Assembly (NCBI GenBank): GCA_964527395.1 | Contig: CAZGQD010000004.1 | Location: 17,742 to 81,741, forward strand | DNA length: 64,000 nucleotides | Reading direction: 5' to 3' | Origin: GCA-2688265 sp964527395 | GTDB lineage: Archaea; Nanobdellota; Nanobdellia; Woesearchaeales; GW2011-AR9 | In this document: one piece after another, positions 14,645 to 23,507 of the stretch | Numbering within the stretch: the stretch's first letter is position 1 | Layout of the letters: every line of letters begins with the position of its first letter | Made by a program: the position numbers and the translations under genes | Notes under the pieces: model-generated | What the model saw: only the letters and a program-made list of their open reading frames with translations | Database searches by the model: none | What the model was told of the DNA's origin: nothing

Positions 14645-17305
14645 ATGGCAAAAACAACTCAAAATCAGAAAAATAACGCTAATAATCAAGCAAAAAACAC
14701 AAATAATCAAAATTACGATCCAAAAGACTCAGAACCAAGGCTCCAAAAGTTCTGGGAACAAAGTAACACTTACCAATTCAACGAAGAAGACAAAACTAAA
14801 CCAGTTTTCTCAATCGACACTCCTCCTCCAACTGTGAGTGGAAAGATGCACATGGGTCACGCTTGTTCTTATTCTCAGCAAGATTTCATAGCTAGGTTCA
14901 AAAGAATGACTGGCCACAACGTATTTTATCCATTCGGAACAGATGACAACGGTCTTGCAACAGAAAAACTTGTACAAAAACACAAAAAAGTGAACTTAAG
15001 AAAGTTGCCAAGACCAGAAGCAATCAAAACTTGTATAGAATTCCTAGATGAAGAAAGACCAAAATTCATTCAAGATTGGAAAAATATTGGTATGAGTTGC
15101 GACTTCAAAGCTTTCTATTCAACAATTGATGATTATTCAAGAAAAATTGCTCAAAAATCTTTCTTAGACTTGTACAAAAAAGGTCTTATTTACAGAAAGA
15201 AAGGTCCAATTACTTGGGACAGGGTATTTCAAACAGCTATAGCTCAAGCAGAACTAGAAGACAAAAAACAAATGGGCTGGCTAAATTACATCAAAGCAAA
15301 ATTAAAAGATAAAGAGAACACATACCTAATTTATGCTACAACCAGGCCAGAAATGCTTTACGCCTGTGTTGGTATGAGTGTAGAAGCAAAAGGAAAATAC
15401 GTTAAACTAAAAGTAACAACTAAAGACAAAGATGGAAAAGACAAAAGCGAATTCTGGATCACAGGTAAAGAAACTTACGAAGAAAAGTTCAAAGAGATAG
15501 ATTACAAACTAATCAAAGAAATCAAAGGTAAAGACCTAATCAAAAAGACTGCAACTATTCCTTTCTCAAACATTGAAGTTAAAATCTCAGATGATGAAGC
15601 AGTAAAAGCTGATTTCGGAACTGGTATTGCTTACTTTTGTACTTATGGTGGTATAGAAGACATCGAATGGGCAGCACGGCACAATCAAGAACCAATTGAA
15701 CTGATTCAAAAAGACGGAAGACTCTCAGAATTAGGAAAAAAGTACGCAGGAGAATTGGCTCAAGATGCAAGAAAGACAATAATTAAAGATCTAGAAGCAG
15801 AAAAGCACTTAATCAAAAAAGAGAAGAAAGAACAAATTGTTAACGTAGGAGAAAGGTCCAAAACAGAAGTAGAAATCATTGTAAGCGAGCAATGGTACGT
15901 TAAATATCTAGATAGAAAAGAAGAATTTCTCAAAGCATCAGAAAAATTAAACTGGAATCCAGAATTCATGAAACACCGACTCGACAATTGGATCAAAGGC
16001 TTAAATTGGGACTGGGGTTTTTCACGGCAAAGACATTTTGGAACACCTATACCTGTTTGGTATGATGAAAAAGGCAACATCATTCTACCAACCGAGGATG
16101 AGCTTCCAGTAGACCCAACTACAACAAAACCAAAGAAATACAACAAAGAAAATAAGAAAACAAAACTCAGCCCAGAAACAGACGTATTCGACACTTGGTT
16201 TACTAGTGCATCTACCCCATACTTAGCAACCAATCTAATCAAAGACAAAGATCAGAGAAAAAGAGTCTTCCCAATGTCTTTAAGACCTCAAGCACATGAC
16301 ATAATCAACTTCTGGTTATTCTACACAATGGCTAAAACAAGGCTATTAGAACAAAAGAACCCTTGGAAAGACACCACAATTTCTGGTTTCGTTTTAGATC
16401 CTAAAGGAAGAAAGATGAGTAAGTCTATTGGAAACGTAGTAGCTCCTCAAGATATTATTGAAAAGTACTCTTCAGACGCAATAAGATACTGGGCAGCAAC
16501 ATCTAACTTAGGTAGCGATTTGCCATACCAAGAAAAAGATGTAAAAACCGGACAAAAGTTCGTAAACAAATTATGGAACGCAGCCAAATTTAGCTTCATG
16601 CACTTAGAAGACTACAAAGCAGAAGATCTTAGAGTTACAGAAACTTTCGACCATTGGATTTTAGCAAAGCTGCAAAAAGCAATCAACGAATCAACAGCTC
16701 ACTTCAACAATTATGAATATTCTAAAGCCAAATCAGCTACAGAAATATTCTTTTGGCAACAGTTCTGCGACCTTTACCTAGAAATCGTAAAAGACAGACT
16801 CTATAATCCAGACAAGAGGGGAAAAGAGCAAAGACAAAGTGCCCAATCGGCACTACATCAATCCTTACTGGCAGTAACTAAGATGATGGCTCCAATCACT
16901 CCATACATCACTGAAGAAGTTTACCAGCAATTCTTCAAGGAAAAAGAAAGCAGCAAACAAACAGGCAAACAAAAAAGTGAAACAAATGCAACATCTAGCA
17001 TCCACACTACATCATGGCCAAATGGCAAAATAACAAACATAGACTTAGATTGTGAAGAAATTGGTGATCAAGCAGTAGAAATCATCCAAGCAATCAGAAA
17101 ATACAAGAGTGAAAACAAGCTCTCACTAAAGGAAGAGATCAACACCTTAATCTTAATAAAAGAAGATGACAAAAGCTTCCAAGACAAGATAAAACAAGTA
17201 GAAGATGACCTAAAAGCCGTACTTCACGTAAAAAACATCAAATTTGAAGGAAAAACCTCAATAGAAACTCCAATCTACAAGATAAAGATCGGAATTGAAC
17301 AGTAA
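14645..17305 (+). CDS. valS: Valyl-tRNA synthetase
   Basis: Class Ia synthetase charging tRNA-Val. The 886-residue protein has the HIGH-type motif HMGH at residues 69-72 (in PPPTVSGKMHMGHACS), a connective editing domain with TTRPEML-like sequence (YATTRPEMLYACVG), and KMSKS in GRKMSKSIGN near residues 589-597. A WAATSNLGSD helix and a helical anticodon-binding domain follow (about 650-760). The C-terminal coiled region lacks a long bacterial-type tail, consistent with an archaeal-type enzyme. The first 23 residues are Asn/Gln/Lys-rich and low-complexity. A CTTTTAATATAAT box lies about 30 nt upstream. It is far from other translation genes except tRNA-Arg 2.8 kb upstream. Confidence 0.97.
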   Translation: MAKTTQNQKNNANNQAKNTNNQNYDPKDSEPRLQKFWEQSNTYQFNEEDKTKPVFSIDTPPPTVSGKMHMGHACSYSQQDFIARFKRMTGHNVFYPFGTDDNGLATEKLVQKHKKVNLRKLPRPEAIKTCIEFLDEERPKFIQDWKNIGMSCDFKAFYSTIDDYSRKIAQKSFLDLYKKGLIYRKKGPITWDRVFQTAIAQAELEDKKQMGWLNYIKAKLKDKENTYLIYATTRPEMLYACVGMSVEAKGKYVKLKVTTKDKDGKDKSEFWITGKETYEEKFKEIDYKLIKEIKGKDLIKKTATIPFSNIEVKISDDEAVKADFGTGIAYFCTYGGIEDIEWAARHNQEPIELIQKDGRLSELGKKYAGELAQDARKTIIKDLEAEKHLIKKEKKEQIVNVGERSKTEVEIIVSEQWYVKYLDRKEEFLKASEKLNWNPEFMKHRLDNWIKGLNWDWGFSRQRHFGTPIPVWYDEKGNIILPTEDELPVDPTTTKPKKYNKENKKTKLSPETDVFDTWFTSASTPYLATNLIKDKDQRKRVFPMSLRPQAHDIINFWLFYTMAKTRLLEQKNPWKDTTISGFVLDPKGRKMSKSIGNVVAPQDIIEKYSSDAIRYWAATSNLGSDLPYQEKDVKTGQKFVNKLWNAAKFSFMHLEDYKAEDLRVTETFDHWILAKLQKAINESTAHFNNYEYSKAKSATEIFFWQQFCDLYLEIVKDRLYNPDKRGKEQRQSAQSALHQSLLAVTKMMAPITPYITEEVYQQFFKEKESSKQTGKQKSETNATSSIHTTSWPNGKITNIDLDCEEIGDQAVEIIQAIRKYKSENKLSLKEEINTLILIKEDDKSFQDKIKQVEDDLKAVLHVKNIKFEGKTSIETPIYKIKIGIEQ

Positions 17306-17516
17306 AATCAGTAAATATTCGATATTTGAGCTAATTTAATACTAAAAATCACGATTTAAGCACAAAATACCTTCAAAACAGGCAATTTTCAACGAAGATT
17401 TATAAACTCAAGTACCAATCATGCTAAAATAGGATTTTTTTCCTTCGACTCAAGGAATACAAATCTTTTTAAGGAAGAACAAATAAAATCAATGAACAAA
17501 CGAGGTGTGATTATTA

Positions 17517-17684
17517 ATGGCAAAAGTAACAGAAGCATATTGTGTAAAATGTAAAGCAAAACAAGAAATGAAAGATGGAAAAGAAACAACCATGAAGAAC
17601 GGACGTAAAGCTATGAAAGGTAAGTGTCCTGTATGTGATACTGGTATGTTCAGAATCATGGGTAACGCTGATAAGAAGAAATAA
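17517..17684 (+). CDS. DUF5679-type zinc-ribbon protein (55 aa)
   Basis: The 55-residue frame MAKVTEAYCVKCKAKQEM continues with a basic middle (MKNGRKAMKGKCPVC) and ends GMFRIMGNADKKK. Two CxxC pairs form one zinc ribbon. This is the common small archaeal/CPR DUF5679 protein; it is possibly nucleic-acid or ribosome associated, but its function is not established. A good Shine-Dalgarno GAGGTG stands 7-12 nt before the ATG, unlike the leaderless neighbours, so it is probably strongly translated from a leadered mRNA. TATA-like boxes lie near 17396 and 17464. The 200 bp upstream hold no other gene that I can support. Confidence 0.85.
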   Translation: MAKVTEAYCVKCKAKQEMKDGKETTMKNGRKAMKGKCPVCDTGMFRIMGNADKKK

Positions 17685-17809
17685 TTCTTTCATTTTAATT
17701 TTATTTTTTTTATTTTTAATTAAATCAACAATTCTCAAATCTTCCTTTTCAATCAAAAATAATTCCTATTTCATCATTCTTATAAATCAATTCAAAAAAC
17801 AAAGAAATC

Positions 17810-18226
17810 ATGGTTCTAGCTACAGTTCATGCACTAACTGGCTTCACAATAGCTAAATTATCACAAAAAAAGTTCAATCTCTCTAATCTAACATTATACT
17901 TAGCAGCTTTTGGAGCCATTATTCCTGATTTCGACTTCATCCTAGCCATTTTCTTCCAAGACATGACTTGGCATAGAGCTTTCACCCACCACATAGCTAT
18001 TCCAATCATCTTTCTAGCAATTGCCTATTTTCCATTAAAATCATATAGAAAAGAGCTTCTCTTCTTCAACATTGGTTACGCCAGCCACATTCTCTTAGAC
18101 AACCTAGCAAAAAACACAAGCATGCTTAATCTTGCATTACTAGATGGCATTGCAATAACTATATTTCTTTGCATAATGCTTTATAAATCACTAAAACAAG
18201 AATATAAACATGCCAGAACTACCTGA
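17810..18226 (+). CDS. Membrane-bound metal-dependent hydrolase-like protein (YdjM/DUF457 family)
   Basis: A 138-residue polytopic membrane protein with four or five hydrophobic helices. Diagnostic polar motifs lie between them: an N-terminal ATVHALTGF, GAIIPDFDF (acidic pair), WHRAFTHH and GYASHILLDNLA. These match the LexA-binding, inner-membrane-bound putative hydrolase family (YdjM, DUF457), whose H and D residues probably bind metal. Activity has not been settled for the family. The last 17 bp overlap the mutM start, so the pair is translationally coupled. Confidence 0.8.
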   Translation: MVLATVHALTGFTIAKLSQKKFNLSNLTLYLAAFGAIIPDFDFILAIFFQDMTWHRAFTHHIAIPIIFLAIAYFPLKSYRKELLFFNIGYASHILLDNLAKNTSMLNLALLDGIAITIFLCIMLYKSLKQEYKHARTT

Positions 18227-19130
18227 GGTTGAAACTGTAAGACGTGGTTTAGAACAAGTTAAGGGTAAAACCATCAAAAGCATAGAGCTTAGAGACATCA
18301 CCAAAAGCATCCAAATAACAAATGAATCTCTAAAAGACAAAAGCATAAAAAACATAGACAGAATTGGCAAATACCTTCTAATCCATCTGACAAACAATGA
18401 TCAAAACAAAACTTGGTGTAACCAAGCTTGGCAGAGCCAAGTCCCAAGGGCTACGACCGCGGACATACCAAGAGCAAAGCTCGCAAGTAGCAGCCAAACC
18501 CTAATTTCTCATTTAAAAATGACTGGCCAATATATTCCTACAAAAAACCAAATTGAAACAAAACAAAAGCAAAACAGCCACACTAGGGTTCTTTTTCACT
18601 TCACTGACAACTCCTCTCTACTATACAACGACCAACGTAAGTTTGGAACCATGGAACTCTTAGAAACAAAAGAAGAGCTAGCAGCTTACTTCCAAAAAAG
18701 AAAAATCAGCAATAAAACAGACGCTCTTCTAATAGACGACAAAACTCTAATAACAAACCTAAAAAGCAAGCCAAACACCTCTATCAAAACAGCCCTTCTA
18801 GACCAATCAATCATAGCTGGCTTAGGCAATATCTATGCAATGGAGTTATGTTTTCTAGCAAAAGTCCACCCAAATACAAAAGTAAAAAACACAAAAAACA
18901 GCACCTTAAAAACAATCCACAAACATATCAAACCATTATTAAACAAGGCCCTAGAATATAAAGGAACTACATTCGATGGCAAATACGTAACTACGAGTGG
19001 AGATGCAGGAGAATTCTCCAATTTTCTTAAAGTTTACGGCAAACAAGACTGCCAAGAATGCAACGCTAAAATAGAAAAAACCAAGATCAACGGCCGAGGA
19101 ACTTATCACTGCCCAAAATGCCAGAAATGA
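18210..19130 (+). CDS. mutM: Formamidopyrimidine-DNA glycosylase with a palindrome-encoded insertion
   Basis: A base-excision-repair bifunctional glycosylase/AP lyase removing oxidised purines. MPELPEVETVRRGL gives the catalytic Pro2/Glu3; HLKMTGQ follows the beta-sheet domain. The helix-two-turn-helix part contains DQSIIAGLGNIYAMELCF, and the C-terminal zinc finger CQECNAKIEKTKINGRGTYH ends with CPKCQ. Compared with the usual short link between KYLLIHL and LISHLKMTGQ, about residues 66-96 are extra (Trp, Gln, Ala and Ser-rich). They are encoded by a GC-rich run of hairpins. The frame is kept and all catalytic parts remain, so the enzyme is probably functional. Coupled to the upstream membrane-protein gene. 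Confidence 0.93.
   Translation: MPELPEVETVRRGLEQVKGKTIKSIELRDITKSIQITNESLKDKSIKNIDRIGKYLLIHLTNNDQNKTWCNQAWQSQVPRATTADIPRAKLASSSQTLISHLKMTGQYIPTKNQIETKQKQNSHTRVLFHFTDNSSLLYNDQRKFGTMELLETKEELAAYFQKRKISNKTDALLIDDKTLITNLKSKPNTSIKTALLDQSIIAGLGNIYAMELCFLAKVHPNTKVKNTKNSTLKTIHKHIKPLLNKALEYKGTTFDGKYVTTSGDAGEFSNFLKVYGKQDCQECNAKIEKTKINGRGTYHCPKCQK
18411..18491 (+). repeat. Palindromic element inserted in frame inside mutM
   Basis: Three perfect hairpins follow in 81 bp: CTTGGT-gta-ACCAAG (18412-18426), CTTGGC-aga-GCCAAG (18427-18441) and GAGC-aaa-GCTC (18472-18482). The last is enclosed by GCTAC (18450-18454) and GTAGC (18487-18491). All three loops are 3 nt. The segment is far GC-richer than the rest of mutM and coincides with residues missing from standard Fpg proteins. 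This resembles the protein-coding palindromic elements described in Rickettsia, but no relation is claimed. Confidence 0.75.
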
Positions 19131-19223
19131 AATAATCTTAACAAGAAACATTAAACTTTTCTCGAGGATTTCAAATCTTCATTTAGAAACTTACTAAACA
19201 AAAATCAATTATCTAATAAAAAC

Positions 19224-19547
19224 GGCTCTGTAGAAACCCTTTCAGGGGCGTCGATCGCAGAATGCTGAATGTTTCATTCAGCGTCTGAAAATACCACGTA
19301 TTTTCATGAAAGAGATAATTTTCGTAAGAGCTTAACCAAACGACCCGAGCCATTTGGCGAGTGCAGAATCTTTGATTCTGCGACTGAAAATCCTTGATTT
19401 TCATGCACGTGGAGAAGAGCCTTTTCATTTATTTTTTCTTGAAAACTTGGCGAATAGTCAAGTCCCGAAAAATCTTTGAGGATAAATAAGCCAGGAGAGC
19501 TTTGCTCGACATTGGCTTCGCCCCGAATTAAGGGTTTCTACAGAGCC
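19224..19547. other. 324-bp multi-hairpin element closed by an 18-bp stem (candidate structured RNA or palindromic element)
   Basis: GGCTCTGTAGAAACCCTT (19224-19241) pairs perfectly with 19530-19547, and GGGGCG (19245-19250) with CGCCCC (19519-19524). Inside are hairpins with 3-nt loops: 19264-19282 (TGAATG/CATTCA), 19286-19306 (TGAAAATAC/GTATTTTCA), 19363-19381 (GCAGAATC/GATTCTGC), 19385-19403 (TGAAAATC/GATTTTCA) and 19497-19507 (GAGC/GCTC), the last inside AGCC/GGCT. The core ACCAAACGACCCGAGCC then GGCGAGTGC recurs at 57.3 kb. It fills most of the 526-bp space between mutM and the protease gene. No open frame explains it. Strand is undetermined. Confidence 0.7.
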
Positions 19548-19656
19548 TAAGATAGTAAAAATATTAATAAAGAAAGCAAACACAAAAACCAACCATTTAT
19601 ATACCATAAAACAAACATTCCACTACACAATAAAAGTGATTTAAGGTGGTTGGTAA

Positions 19657-20949
19657 GTGAAAGGTGACATTAAGCTAGGTCGTATTCTAGGGATAGACAT
19701 AAAACTGCACGCTTCTTGGTGGTTCATAGTAATTCTTCTAGCTTGGGTTCTTTCAAGTGGCTTCTTTCCCCAGTTCTACCCAAACAACACAACTGCCTTT
19801 TACTGGACAGCCGGTATTGCTTCAGCACTTTTCCTTTTCGTAAGCGTAATTATCCATGAACTAGCCCATGCCATGGTTGCAAAGACCCAAAACATGGAAG
19901 TAGAATCAATAACACTTTTCTTTTTCGGTGGAGTTGCAGGTATTACTGATGAAGACATCAAACCAAGTTCAGAATTCATGATGGCTATTGCAGGTCCATT
20001 AACTTCTTTCGCCTTATCAGCAATTTTCTTCGCAATTTTCGCAGCAACAAGCAACTTATTTATCAGCGCAATAACTTTCTATCTCTACCAACTAAACTTC
20101 ATCCTAGCTGTTTTCAACCTAATTCCAGGATATCCATTAGATGGTGGAAGAGCATTCAGAGCAGTTCTGCACGCTTACTATAAAGACCTAAAAAAGGCAA
20201 CCCTTATAGCAAGTTATGTTGGAAAAGGCTTCGCATTTGTTTTAATCATCTTAGGTATCATCCAAATCATTTCAGGATTCTTAGGAGGCTTATGGTTAAT
20301 CCTAATAGGTTTCTTCTTAAATTTCATCGCAGGCGTTAGCTACCAACAAGTTGTCTTCAAGCAAGTCTTAAGTCAGTGGACAATCAAGAAACTAATCAGC
20401 AAAGACTACAAAACCATCCAATCAAACCAGAAACTATCCACATTCTTAAACAAAAACTTAGGTTCTAGAGACACAGCTTTCGTAGTTAAGGCTAAACAAA
20501 AAGTTGTAGGTATAACTGAGGTCCACAAAATTGATGCTATCAAACAAGCAGTAACAAAACAAATGACTGTTGGTCAAGTAACTCAACCACTAAGTCAAAT
20601 AAAAACCCTAAATCAAAATGACAATGCTTACCAAGCTTTCCAAGAATTAATCAAATCTGACAGCACTTTTCTTCCTGTAACAGATAAGAAACAAAGCAAA
20701 TCCAGAAGCAACAAAGCAGCAAAAGTAACTGGAATCATAAGAAAAGACAACATTATGAACGCTTTAGTTTGGAACTTAAAGTTTAAAGCTAACTTTGAAG
20801 GAAAAGCAGCAAAAGCAAAATCAATTAAAAGCAAAAAAAGCACTAAAAAAACCAATAAATCAGCTACTAAGAAAGCATCTACAAAGAAAAATAGCTCAAA
20901 AAAATCAGTTTCTAAGAAGCCAAAGAAAAAAGTCAGAAAGAAGAAATAG
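19657..20949 (+). CDS. Site-2-type intramembrane metalloprotease with CBS domains
   Basis: Zinc protease cleaving transmembrane substrates. Several hydrophobic helices cover residues 15-235. The zinc site HELAH lies at 67-71, and the third ligand motif in FNLIPGYPLDGGRAFRA near 153-169. A cytosolic pair of CBS-like motifs (DTAFVVKAKQKVVGITE and STFLPVTDKK...GIIRKD) covers about 265-375. The last 60 residues are almost pure Lys/Ser/Ala, an unusually long basic tail that might touch nucleic acid or the ribosome (speculative). The start is GTG at 19657 with a Shine-Dalgarno-like AAGGTGG about 10-15 nt upstream. Substrates are unknown; regulation by nucleotides through CBS is a family-based inference. 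Confidence 0.9.
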   Translation: MKGDIKLGRILGIDIKLHASWWFIVILLAWVLSSGFFPQFYPNNTTAFYWTAGIASALFLFVSVIIHELAHAMVAKTQNMEVESITLFFFGGVAGITDEDIKPSSEFMMAIAGPLTSFALSAIFFAIFAATSNLFISAITFYLYQLNFILAVFNLIPGYPLDGGRAFRAVLHAYYKDLKKATLIASYVGKGFAFVLIILGIIQIISGFLGGLWLILIGFFLNFIAGVSYQQVVFKQVLSQWTIKKLISKDYKTIQSNQKLSTFLNKNLGSRDTAFVVKAKQKVVGITEVHKIDAIKQAVTKQMTVGQVTQPLSQIKTLNQNDNAYQAFQELIKSDSTFLPVTDKKQSKSRSNKAAKVTGIIRKDNIMNALVWNLKFKANFEGKAAKAKSIKSKKSTKKTNKSATKKASTKKNSSKKSVSKKPKKKVRKKK

Positions 20950-21009
20950 TAGCAAAAAGCTCAAAATTCTTCAATTGCCTTTTTAAAAATGACCTAATTC
21001 TCAACATAA

Positions 21010-21873
21010 ATGGTTGATCGAGTAATATTAATTGGCGAATCTCATTATGATCTATTCAAAACAGAACGTTACTCCAGAGCCTTTGAAATTTATGATCCAG
21101 ATAGTCTCTCTTTAGAATATTGCAAAGGGAATGAATATTCTAGTTCTTTAAATAGAGAATATATTAACTCTTTAACCTATCTGCCTGATCACAATAAAAC
21201 TGCTTACTTAGATATAATGGATTCTTATTTAGAAGCCTCAAGGGTGTTTAGTAAAAGAACTGGAAAATGTTATTTTTCTAACGATGTTGTTACTAGTAAA
21301 GAAAGAGCTTATTTTGATAAAAGATTAACAACATTTGATGATGGGGTTTGGCAAGAAGTATTTAATCAACAAACTTTTTATGGCTTTATCATATCTTCGA
21401 TATTTAGTAAGGAATATTTAATGTCTTGTTATAATGGAAGAATGAGTGCATTTAAAGCATTTTTGACTGGAATATCTAAAATTGCAATTAGTTCAGAAAT
21501 GAACCACTTAGTATCTAGTCAAAATAAATTAGATTCTTTTTATTTTTTTGATCCAGCCTTTACTGAAGAAGAATATATTGATAGAATTACTAACTTAAAT
21601 TGTTTTGATCGTGACACTTTTGCCATGAAAAGAATATTAGGACAATCTGGGACAGTAGTTCATTGTGGTGGTTTTGGACACTTTTATGGTCAATATGACA
21701 ACTTATTTGAAAGGCTAAAAAGAGAAGGAATCCCAGTCGAAAGAGCAAAACTAATTGATTTCCATTCTGAAGACCCAGAAGAAACAGATAGATACAAAGC
21801 TACAGTTAGAAATACTATAGATGATTTTATTAGAGCTAATCCAAACAAGGCACCTAGCATCTTATATCCTTAA
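21010..21873 (+). CDS. TraB/ChaN-like (EreA/TIKI superfamily) protein
   Basis: 287 residues with the superfamily's conserved points: VILIGESHYDLF at the N-terminus (G-E-x-H), a glutamate in LSLEYCKG, then near the end DRDTFAMKRIL and VVHCGGFGHFYGQYDNLFERL (G-x-G-H-x-x-G). These acidic and histidine residues form the putative metal or catalytic site in TraB/GumN/ChaN proteins. No membrane helix is seen, unlike eukaryotic TIKI. The family contains esterases and proteases, so activity is undetermined. It is probably monocistronic, and the next gene starts 50 bp downstream. Confidence 0.7.
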   Translation: MVDRVILIGESHYDLFKTERYSRAFEIYDPDSLSLEYCKGNEYSSSLNREYINSLTYLPDHNKTAYLDIMDSYLEASRVFSKRTGKCYFSNDVVTSKERAYFDKRLTTFDDGVWQEVFNQQTFYGFIISSIFSKEYLMSCYNGRMSAFKAFLTGISKIAISSEMNHLVSSQNKLDSFYFFDPAFTEEEYIDRITNLNCFDRDTFAMKRILGQSGTVVHCGGFGHFYGQYDNLFERLKREGIPVERAKLIDFHSEDPEETDRYKATVRNTIDDFIRANPNKAPSILYP

Positions 21874-21923
21874 TAATCTAACCTTTCCACTATCTTTTTA
21901 TATCAAACCACAATTAACCAAAC

Positions 21924-22742
21924 ATGAAAGACCAATGCCTAAATGAAATCAAAGCTTTAACTAAACATGACTATGCAGATTTAACCAGCAGAGGTAACGC
22001 AAGTATCCTCATAGCTCTTCTAATCTCAAACAAATCCACAGTTTTAATCCCGCAAGAAGGCGGTTGGATCTCTTATGAATCTCTAGCAACAGCTTTAGGC
22101 AAAAAAGTCATCAAAATCAAAACAAATGATGCCATGATCGACATGAATGACCTAAAAAAGCACTTAAACAAAGACACAGTCCTTCTTTACCACAGTTTAG
22201 CAGGCTATTTCGCTCCACAAGACATCAAAGAGATATACAATCAAGCAGAAAAAAACAACACTCTAGTAATCTTAGATTCTTCAGCCTCTATTGGAACCAA
22301 ATACTGTCATGGCAACTATGCAGACATTATTGTAGGCAGCTTTAGCAAATGGAAGATTGTTGACGCGAACGCAGCCGGTTTCATCTCTTTCACAAACAAT
22401 GAACTTTATCAAAAAGCAAAACCCTTACTAAAAGCCACAACCTTCACAGGAACAACAGATCTAATCTTAAAAAGGCTACTAAACATCAAAAACAGAATTG
22501 ACATGCTAACTGGCATCAGAGATCAAACAATAGCTGATTTAGAACATCAAGGTTTCGAAATAATTGGAAAAGAGCACCCAATCGGTTTTGTAGTCTTAGT
22601 CAAATTCAAAAATGAGATAGAAAAATTAAACATCCAAACCTACTGCACCAAACACAATTTAGAATATACCATCTGTCCAAGAGAAATAAGGGTTATGCAG
22701 GAGGCAATCAGTATCGAAGTAAAGCGTATTCCTAGTGTATAG
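21924..22742 (+). CDS. PLP-dependent aminotransferase-like protein (short)
   Basis: 272 residues with the fold type I pattern: SRGNASILIALLISNK near the cofactor phosphate site, YHSLAGYFAPQDI, VILDSSASIGTKY with the Asp that contacts the pyridine nitrogen, and VGSFSKWKIVDANAAGFI, where the Lys after SFS is the expected Schiff-base residue. It resembles DegT/DnrJ or related aminotransferases but is 80-100 residues shorter than usual, with a reduced C-terminal domain. It may be a minimal or partly degraded enzyme. The substrate cannot be predicted. The AACC-rich leader has a TTTTTATATC box about 30 nt before the ATG. Confidence 0.75.
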   Translation: MKDQCLNEIKALTKHDYADLTSRGNASILIALLISNKSTVLIPQEGGWISYESLATALGKKVIKIKTNDAMIDMNDLKKHLNKDTVLLYHSLAGYFAPQDIKEIYNQAEKNNTLVILDSSASIGTKYCHGNYADIIVGSFSKWKIVDANAAGFISFTNNELYQKAKPLLKATTFTGTTDLILKRLLNIKNRIDMLTGIRDQTIADLEHQGFEIIGKEHPIGFVVLVKFKNEIEKLNIQTYCTKHNLEYTICPREIRVMQEAISIEVKRIPSV

Positions 22743-22787
22743 ATGATTTTTCCACTTTCTTTAATAATTCCCTTTTTTCTCCTAAAT

Positions 22788-23366
22788 TCATCTCCCACGA
22801 ACAATGTCACAAATCGCTCTAACATTCTTTCGTGTTGGTTCAACATCTCCTGCTAATGCATCCTTAAATGAATCTGAAGAAACAACTTGCATATAAGTTG
22901 CAGCTCTGTCATATGCACTTCTAATCAATCTTGGAAAACGAGGATGATCAAGTCTAACGCCTTGTGAAGAAAACAAACTTGTACCAGCATCAAAAGGATT
23001 ATGTAATTCCATAATCACTCCTAAAAAAGTAGAATAATCTCTTCCACGCCGCGTGGGATAAGTAGATTCCAAAAGTCTTCTATGAAAATCAATCTCACGC
23101 ACACCCAATTCCCTCTCACCAGCAATTTCTCTAGAATGTGGCTGAAGATAACTCCCAAGGCAGACATAAACCATATCCATTCTACTGATTTCTGTACCAA
23201 CAATTGCAATATCAACAGCATCTCCACCTTCTTTAAACTTCATTTCACGTTGGTCTTCAGGCCTGATTGTAACACCAATCACTTCTCCTTCTAATCCATA
23301 ACCATCATCACTTTCAACACCAAAGAAATTATCCAAGAAATTTTGATGAGTATATAAATTCGCCAT
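22788..23366 (-). CDS. Unknown protein of 192 residues
   Basis: No family recognised. The protein is a soluble alpha/beta chain beginning MANLYTHQNFLDNFFGV, with a central VDIAIVGTEISRMDMVYVCL strand-like region, HNPFDAGTSLFSSQG, and a helical C-terminus ending ICDIVRGR. There are no cysteine clusters, signal peptide or membrane segment. A TATA-like ATATACTTAGAG stretch lies about 25 nt before the ATG on this strand. It sits alone between two plus-strand genes. Confidence 0.5.
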   Translation of the reverse strand: MANLYTHQNFLDNFFGVESDDGYGLEGEVIGVTIRPEDQREMKFKEGGDAVDIAIVGTEISRMDMVYVCLGSYLQPHSREIAGERELGVREIDFHRRLLESTYPTRRGRDYSTFLGVIMELHNPFDAGTSLFSSQGVRLDHPRFPRLIRSAYDRAATYMQVVSSDSFKDALAGDVEPTRKNVRAICDIVRGR

Positions 23367-23507
23367 AGGTCAGTAATGATCTCTAAGTATATATCATTAT
23401 CCTAAAATTCACTTATACTGAAAGAACATTTCTTTGCACTTTTCCCTTTATAAATACTCAAAATTCTCAACCATAACCCTTAAATACCCTAATTTCAACC
23501 TATAAGC

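Noticed and set aside
19224..19547. SRP RNA or RNase P RNA.
   Set aside because: No GNAR tetraloop with symmetric SRP loop and no conserved RNase P core (GAGGAAAGTCC-like or ACAGAA) was found; the layout is many independent hairpins.
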